Source: JBFJVZ01 sp041623895
GTDB lineage: Bacteria > Planctomycetota > Planctomycetia > Pirellulales > Pirellulaceae
Length of the DNA stretch: 10,281 nucleotides
Direction: 5' to 3'
Assembly: GCA_041623895.1 (NCBI GenBank)
Contig: JBFJVZ010000295.1
Location: 1-10,281 of the forward strand
Shown here: positions 6,707 through 10,281 of the stretch, one piece after another
How positions within the stretch are numbered: position 1 is the first letter of the stretch
Layout: each line of letters begins with the position of its first letter
The notes under the pieces: model-generated
Told to the model about the DNA's origin: nothing
What the model saw: the letters and a program-made list of their open reading frames with translations, nothing else
The model's database searches: none
Translations under genes and position numbers: made by a program

Positions 6707-7339
6707 CTACACGGCTGCCTCTTCCAATGGCAGCCGTGATGAATCATGCAGCCGCGCGATCCTGGTTAGTTCTTGCTGCATCAATTCGGCCGCTTCATCA
6801 ATTGCTTGCTGGTCAATCTTTACCGTCCGCACTTTTGGATCCAAATTCGTTCCGCGACCGTAAACCAAATTTCGCCTGAGCTGGATTGCTGCATTGTTGA
6901 TGTGATCGGCAACGGTGCCGGGCGGAAAGTAAATGCGAATCAATTCACCATCCGGAACAAACTTGGATTGACGAACATTGAAGTGATAGTGGCCTTCGAC
7001 CGAGCCAAAGCAGTCAAATCGCATGACTTCATCGTCACCAATGTAGATCGACGCACCGGGACCGGGGCCAACCGGTTCGCTGACCCAATAGATTTCCATG
7101 AAGATGTCGTCTTGGATCGGGTGAGTCACCAAGTCATGGATGTAATAGCGGCAGGATCGCAACGCGCGCGGTCGGAATATGTCACGCAGCCGTTGACGAA
7201 TTTCAAACAGAACACTTGCGTGGTATCGCTTGCGAAGCCAATCGATGATCAAGTGAAGACGTCTAGGAATGAGTCGGAATAAGGAACACTTCTTCCACCC
7301 AATTGTAGTTGCCAACAGGCAAAGCACTGCTGCATACAA
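6707..7339 (-). CDS. Unrecognised conserved-looking protein (GPGPGASIYIGDDEV motif)
   Basis: Up to 210 residues; I cannot assign a family name. The N-terminus (1-60) is basic and weakly hydrophobic, and the start is unclear: TTG 7339 has GAGGA about 11 nt upstream, with GTG 7327, TTG 7252 and ATG 7099 as alternatives. The core (about 78-160) looks conserved in character: MEIYWVSEPVGPGPGAS, IYIGDDEVMRFDCFG and EGHYHFN suggest a compact beta sandwich that begins each strand pair with aromatic or acidic residues, then IRIYFPPGTVADHINNA and a helix. The last 40 residues are a charged helix. There is no signal peptide of quality and no catalytic motif I can identify. It is convergent with the zinc-ribbon gene, 12 bp apart, so probably a single-gene unit. 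Confidence 0.6.
   Translation of the reverse strand: MYAAVLCLLATTIGWKKCSLFRLIPRRLHLIIDWLRKRYHASVLFEIRQRLRDIFRPRALRSCRYYIHDLVTHPIQDDIFMEIYWVSEPVGPGPGASIYIGDDEVMRFDCFGSVEGHYHFNVRQSKFVPDGELIRIYFPPGTVADHINNAAIQLRRNLVYGRGTNLDPKVRTVKIDQQAIDEAAELMQQELTRIARLHDSSRLPLEEAAV
6710..6738. terminator. Perfect 10-bp stem-loop at a convergent junction
   Basis: CACGGCTGCC at 6710-6719 and GGCAGCCGTG at 6729-6738 form a perfect GC-rich stem with a 9-nt loop. It begins at the last base before the minus-strand gene's stop and so overlaps that gene's final ten codons, and lies 15 bp after the zinc-ribbon stop. It is well placed to end transcription from both sides. There is no T-run on either strand. Confidence 0.55.
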
Positions 7340-7417
7340 TCAAACAAGAATCCTCACCCAGGAAAAGCCAAAATGTGGATGGTGGAGTGGCGGGCAGATA
7401 GATTCGCGAGCGTTCGC

Positions 7418-7442
7418 GGTCGGGCACGTCGTGTACCCGACC
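7418..7442. repeat. Imperfect palindrome (7-bp stem plus inner CAC/GTG)
   Basis: GGTCGGG at 7418-7424 pairs with CCCGACC at 7436-7442, and inside it CAC (7425-7427) faces GTG (7431-7433), leaving an unpaired TA. This is an almost complete 25-bp palindrome with the look of a dispersed intergenic repeat. Confidence 0.5.
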
Positions 7443-7485
7443 CGTGAGGCTCCGAGGACGCATCGAAATTCAATAACGTCGACGA

Positions 7486-7539
7486 TGTCAGCCCGTGGCC
7501 GCAAGCTGACCGCGTAACCCCACGCGAGGCGAACTCGCG
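7486..7539. repeat. Two adjacent 6-bp stem-loops
   Basis: GTCAGC pairs with GCTGAC at about 7486-7509 (12-nt loop), and CGCGAG at 7523-7528 pairs with CTCGCG at 7534-7539 (5-nt loop). Both are perfect but short. Confidence 0.35.
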
Positions 7540-7555
7540 GAAGACTCAAACGTAT

Positions 7556-7574
7556 CAGAGTTGTCCCAACTCTG
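7556..7574. repeat. Perfect 8-bp hairpin with 3-nt loop
   Basis: CAGAGTTG at 7556-7563 and CAACTCTG at 7567-7574 pair perfectly around TCC. Tight and stable, with no T-run after it on the plus strand. Confidence 0.5.
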
Positions 7575-7585
7575 TTGATGTAGCG

Positions 7586-7637
7586 ATTGACGCAAGCGCC
7601 GTAACCTGTTTGCTGTCAATGACTTGGGAGCAAACAG
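7586..7637. repeat. Mutually exclusive inverted repeats
   Basis: ATTGACGCAA at 7586-7595 can pair with TTGC(T)GTCAAT at 7610-7620 (10 bp with one bulge). Alternatively CTGTTTGC at 7606-7613 can pair with GCAAACAG at 7630-7637 (8 bp, 16-nt loop). The two share 7610-7613, so only one can form. Confidence 0.45.
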
Positions 7638-7653
7638 ATTCAATCGCGAGCGA

Positions 7654-7699
7654 TGTTGATGCCACGAGATCAGAAATCTCGTTCGCTGGATGATCAACA
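7654..7699. repeat. Nested stem-loop
   Basis: Outer stem TGTTGAT (7654-7660) with ATCAACA (7693-7699), and inner stem ACGAGAT (7664-7670) with ATCTCGT (7676-7682) around a 5-nt loop; both stems are perfect 7-mers. Confidence 0.45.
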
Positions 7700-8180
7700 G
7701 CGTTAGAGTACGGTCTGCATTGCAGGGGTCAACCGCAGATTTTCCAGAATCCAGCGGTCGCGGTGGCCACAGCTCTCTAAGGCGTTGGATGGGGCCGAGT
7801 TAGAAATTTTTTGCGTCGCTGGGCGGTGCCGCTGGCTTCACAGAACCAACTCCCTAGATGGGGGGTGTGGGCGAAGTCTAGGCAACCCAGCTCCGCGACT
7901 TGCCTGCCGCAACGCGACACGGGAACGATTTGGCGTCGCGGATTTCGGGAGAATTCCGACGACCGCGCCTGCTCCGAAGTCTTCCGGCTTCCGCTACGAA
8001 AGAAACACTTGCATATTGCGACTAAAAATGAGCGCGGATTCGTGACCGCGACTGCTAAGCGAATATTCAGGTTTGCGGAGCTCGCCACAAGTTTCCGTTT
8101 GAGCTGCAAGAAACAGTTGAGGTCTTGGCGACTTCCGTGAAAATTCGAACTCTGATTCTTGGAAGTAAACAACCAATGGT

Positions 8181-8227
8181 GCGGGCCGACGTCTGTATCA
8201 GACGCCTCGCCCGCGATAATCTTTTTT
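8181..8227 (+). terminator. Two-tier stem-loop with trailing T-run upstream of rhaB
   Basis: GCGGGC (8181-8186) pairs with GCCCGC (8209-8214), and inside it CGTCTG (8190-8195) pairs with CAGACG (8199-8204) around a 3-nt loop. A run of six T (8222-8227) follows after seven bases. It lies 35 bp before the rhaB start. It could be a terminator of incoming transcription, an attenuator in the rhaB leader, or an operator (the inner 15 bp is a symmetrical site). No choice can be made from sequence alone. Confidence 0.5.
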
Positions 8228-8261
8228 ATCTCACCACCAAACTCTCAATGCATTTAGTTCC

Positions 8262-9752
8262 ATGACATCTGCCACTCCCGTCCATCTTGCCATTGATCTG
8301 GGTGCCTCCAGCGGACGAATCATCGCGGGTTCATTGGCCGATGGCAAGTTAAGGCTAGACGAACTTCACCGCTTTGCAAATGATCCCGTGCGCATCCAGG
8401 ACTCGATGCAATGGGATGTGCTCAGTCTGTGGCGCGAGATCAAGAACGGACTTCGCATCGCAGCAACCAAGTACTCACAAGTCGATTCGGTAGGAGTTGA
8501 CACCTGGGGTGTCGACTACGTCTTAGTCGATGCGCAAGACCAGATTGCCGGACCGGTGCGGCATTACCGGGATGCGCGCACGCGTGGCGTGATGGACCGT
8601 GCATTTGAAATCGTGCCGCGCGAGCAGATTTTTGAGGCCACGGGGCTGCAATTTATGGAGATCAGTACGTTATATCAACTGGTCGCCGCAGCGCAGTCGA
8701 AAGAAGCTTCGCTGTCGATTGCGGACGGGTTCCTGATGATGGGTGACTTTTTTCACTGGTTGTTAACGGGCAATCGCAGCATCGAGGTCACCAACGCCTC
8801 GACCACTCAGTTGCTGGACCCGCGGACAAAGGCTTGGCGGGATGATTTGATTTCAAGTTTTGGATTGCCACGCAAGATTTTCACAGAATGCTTTCAGCCG
8901 GGCAACACACTGGGACCGATTCAGTCGTCGGTCGCCGCGGAGACAGGTTTAGAGAATGTGTCGGTGATCGTGCCGGCGACCCACGACACAGCCTCCGCCG
9001 TGATTGCCGTTCCTGCCCACGAGTTTGCTCCGGAAAAACCCAATTGGTGCTACATCAGTTCCGGTACATGGTCGCTGATGGGCTGCGAATTACCGCAGCC
9101 AAAGATCAATGCCCAGTGTGCCGAGCTTAACTTCACCAACGAAGGTGGCGTGCAGGGAAGTACGCGGCTCTTGAAAAACATTGGCGGCTTGTGGATCTTT
9201 CAGCAAATTCGCAAAACCCTGGAGCGTCGCGGCGACGACGAATCTTGGGAGTCGATGGTGGACGCGGCGGGCAAGGCAACACCCTTTGCTCTGCTGATCG
9301 ACCCCGACGCCGCCGACTTCGTCGCACCGGACGACATGGTCCAAGCCATCGTCGCTTATGCCGATCGGACGGGACAAGACGCGCCGGTTGGCAACGGCAA
9401 TTTGTACCGTGGGGCACTGGAAGGTCTGGCACTCCGCTATCGCGTTTGCTTGGGCATGCTGGAGTCTCTGGTCGAACATCGCATTGATGTGATCCACATC
9501 GTCGGTGGCGGATCCCAGAACCAGTTGTTGTGCCAAATGACCGCGGACGCCTGTGATCGCACCGTGGTTGCGGGTCCCGTCGAAGCCACGGCGATTGGAA
9601 ACCTGATGATGCAGATGCTGGGGACCGGCAAACTGGGGTCGATCGAAGAGGGCCGTCAGCTGGTTCGCGATAGCTTTGATACCGTGGAATACTCGCCACA
9701 AGCACCGGGCGATTGGAATGAGGCGGCGGACCGCTTCGCGAGTTTGCAGTAG
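8262..9752 (+). CDS. rhaB: L-rhamnulose kinase (rhamnulokinase)
   Basis: Phosphorylates L-rhamnulose with ATP to L-rhamnulose 1-phosphate, the second step of phosphorylating rhamnose catabolism, in the cytoplasm. 496 residues, the usual length for RhaB of the FGGY sugar-kinase family. N-terminal half: IDLGASSGR (11-19), GVDTWGVDY (78-86), HYRDART (101-107) and GFLMMGDFFHWLLTG. Catalytic Asp D242 lies in ATHDTASAV. C-terminal ATP half: ISSGTWSLMG (265-274), NEGGVQGSTRLLKNIGGLW (293-311), IVGGGSQNQLLCQMTAD (413-429) and GPVEATAIGN. All expected motifs are intact. The ATG at 8262 fits the family start, although no strong Shine-Dalgarno precedes it. Neither rhamnose isomerase nor rhamnulose-phosphate aldolase is adjacent in the window. 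Planctomycetes process rhamnose and fucose in a microcompartment, so partners may lie elsewhere. Confidence 0.97.
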   Translation: MTSATPVHLAIDLGASSGRIIAGSLADGKLRLDELHRFANDPVRIQDSMQWDVLSLWREIKNGLRIAATKYSQVDSVGVDTWGVDYVLVDAQDQIAGPVRHYRDARTRGVMDRAFEIVPREQIFEATGLQFMEISTLYQLVAAAQSKEASLSIADGFLMMGDFFHWLLTGNRSIEVTNASTTQLLDPRTKAWRDDLISSFGLPRKIFTECFQPGNTLGPIQSSVAAETGLENVSVIVPATHDTASAVIAVPAHEFAPEKPNWCYISSGTWSLMGCELPQPKINAQCAELNFTNEGGVQGSTRLLKNIGGLWIFQQIRKTLERRGDDESWESMVDAAGKATPFALLIDPDAADFVAPDDMVQAIVAYADRTGQDAPVGNGNLYRGALEGLALRYRVCLGMLESLVEHRIDVIHIVGGGSQNQLLCQMTADACDRTVVAGPVEATAIGNLMMQMLGTGKLGSIEEGRQLVRDSFDTVEYSPQAPGDWNEAADRFASLQ

Positions 9753-9951
9753 CTGGTGGTCTGGCAGTCTTGATTTGACGTGTGAACCGGGAGGGCGAGG
9801 TGGGCGAGGCTCCTGCCGAGCCGCGGATGCTGAATCTTTTGCGTCGCCCGCCTCGCCCTCCCATCACACTTCCTTGTTTTCGGGTCGCTCGATCCAAAGG
9901 CGTAGGGCTTGTTCAGGCCTACCACTACTTCGAGGGGAACTGCCCAGTGAG
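9753..9951. other. Intergenic stretch after rhaB
   Basis: About 200 bp containing the long palindrome described separately and no supported gene. The minus-strand frame across it encodes a GSAGASP-like stretch, which I take as translation of the repeat, not as protein. Confidence 0.5.
9780..9869. repeat. Long imperfect palindrome (REP-like element / possible rhaB terminator)
   Basis: GGGAGGGCGAGG (9789-9800) pairs perfectly with CCTCGCCCTCCC (9851-9862). The stem continues inward, after one mismatch, with GGGCG (9802-9806) and CGCCC (9845-9849), and outward with GTGTGA (9780-9785) and TCACAC (9864-9869) across a small interior loop: 23 pairs in all. The 38-nt interior holds a second hairpin, GGCTC (9808-9812) with GAGCC (9818-9822). 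It starts 27 bp after the rhaB stop, so it may stop transcription, but there is no T-run. Its form is that of a dispersed repetitive extragenic element. Confidence 0.75.
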
Positions 9952-10281
9952 TACGATGCCCACTCTTCGTCTTTTCCCCAACGGTCTACGAGGGACTTGG
10001 ATGGCCAAACGGTTGGGCGTTGGGGCGAGGAGATCTATCGCCGCGCAATCGATGCCGGCTTACGAATTCCGCCTCTGGCCGGCGGTGGCAGCGAGTCTGA
10101 AAAGACCCCCGTTGGTTACAACCGATATCATGCCGCTGACGGAAGTCGACGAGAGCAGTTGGGTGATGATGCGCGTGGTCACGCTGCACGAAGACCACTA
10201 TCGCGCGGCAGTCAGTGCGCCGTGGTATATCGATTTTGATGGTCGACCCCGAGTCGGAAAAAAGAGTGTCGAGTTCTTTCA
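9952..10281 (+). pseudogene. Remnant of a CehA/McbA-type PHP-domain hydrolase, internally deleted and frameshifted
   Basis: Two pieces resemble consecutive conserved regions of planctomycete CehA/McbA-like metallohydrolases, but in different frames. Piece one (frame of 9952, about 9985-10131) reads QTVGRWGEEIYRRAIDAGLR, RIPPLAGGGS and PVGYNR (10108-10125), matching the region normally written as LR.PP.AGSGSG...NPVGYNR. Piece two (frame of 10136, running off the window) reads DESSWVMMRVVTLHEDHYR, SAPWYIDFDG and VGKKSVEFF, matching the C-terminal end of the family. In intact relatives more than a hundred residues separate these parts; here fewer than ten bases do. The metal-binding N-terminal half is also missing. 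The second frame is open from well before 9908, so a short functional ORF using it cannot be fully excluded. Family assignment is from memory of motifs. Confidence 0.55.

Larger units (their letters stand above)
7340..8261. other. 922-bp gene-poor region rich in hairpins
   Basis: No reading frame here has a start, ribosome binding site and protein-like composition together. The longest, on the minus strand from TTG 8172 to 7777, gives a 131-residue basic, low-quality product with no domain. The left half (7410-7700) instead carries several perfect inverted repeats listed separately, and the right end holds a stem-loop before rhaB. The stretch is either decayed coding DNA, dispersed repeats, or a structured RNA. 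Confidence 0.5.

Noticed and set aside
6773..7282. 169-codon plus-strand frame
   Set aside because: Antisense to the minus-strand unknown protein, whose core has much stronger protein-like motifs.
7340..7549. 69-codon minus-strand frame upstream of the unknown protein
   Set aside because: It largely translates the palindrome at 7418-7442; more likely repeat than protein.
7777..8172. 131-codon minus-strand frame in the gene-poor region, with overlapping plus-strand frames
   Set aside because: TTG start, no ribosome binding site, basic low-quality composition, and competing frames equally open. Kept only as a note in the intergenic entry.
9133..9897. 254-codon open frame on the minus strand
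   Set aside because: It is antisense to the highly conserved C-terminal half of rhaB and then runs through the palindrome; Arg/Pro/Ser-rich with no protein-like features.
1..10281. CRISPR arrays, tRNA or rRNA genes, transposases, phage genes
   Set aside because: No regularly spaced repeats, no tRNA-like cloverleaf or rRNA stretch noticed, and no transposase, integrase or phage motifs in any frame examined.

Overview
The window reads as chromosomal DNA of a planctomycete, most likely a Pirellulaceae (Rhodopirellula-like) bacterium. This is inferred from gene content, not from a marker gene: an ECF sigma factor next to a Ser/Thr kinase that carries its own zinc-binding motif, a downstream exported coiled-coil protein, an EF-hand protein with an Arg/Asp/Gly-rich tail, small zinc-ribbon proteins, and long hairpin-rich intergenic stretches. 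Base composition is moderately GC-rich and genes are loosely packed.

Layout. 1-621 (+) is the 3' end of a hybrid sensor kinase or related phosphorelay protein (receiver C-terminus plus HPt domain). 808-1200 (+) is an EF-hand domain protein whose 5' end looks lost or ill-defined. 1327-2199 (+) is a HEAT-repeat protein starting at TTG. On the minus strand, 6092 down to 2651 is a tight three-gene operon: ECF sigma factor, then a membrane Ser/Thr kinase with an anti-sigma-like zinc motif, then an exported TolC/HlyD-like coiled-coil protein that overlaps the kinase stop by ATGA. A 100-codon ORF (2285-2587) follows in the same reading frame, after two in-frame stops. Divergent from the sigma gene is a double zinc-ribbon protein (6338-6694, +). 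Convergent with it is an unrecognised 210-codon protein (6707-7339, -), with a 10-bp hairpin at the junction.

7340-8261 holds no convincing gene but has a dense set of hairpins. 8262-9752 (+) is a clear L-rhamnulose kinase (rhaB), preceded by a strong stem-loop and followed by a very long palindrome (9780-9869). The window ends in what looks like a broken CehA/McbA-type PHP hydrolase gene: N-terminal-side and C-terminal motifs sit in different frames with the part between them missing.

The most coherent system is the sigma/kinase/coiled-coil operon. I infer an envelope-linked signalling module in which the kinase, through its N-terminal zinc motif, may itself hold or release the sigma factor. 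Sigma/kinase pairs of this kind are known in Planctomycetes. The coupled coiled-coil partner and the two-stop tail are the less described parts.
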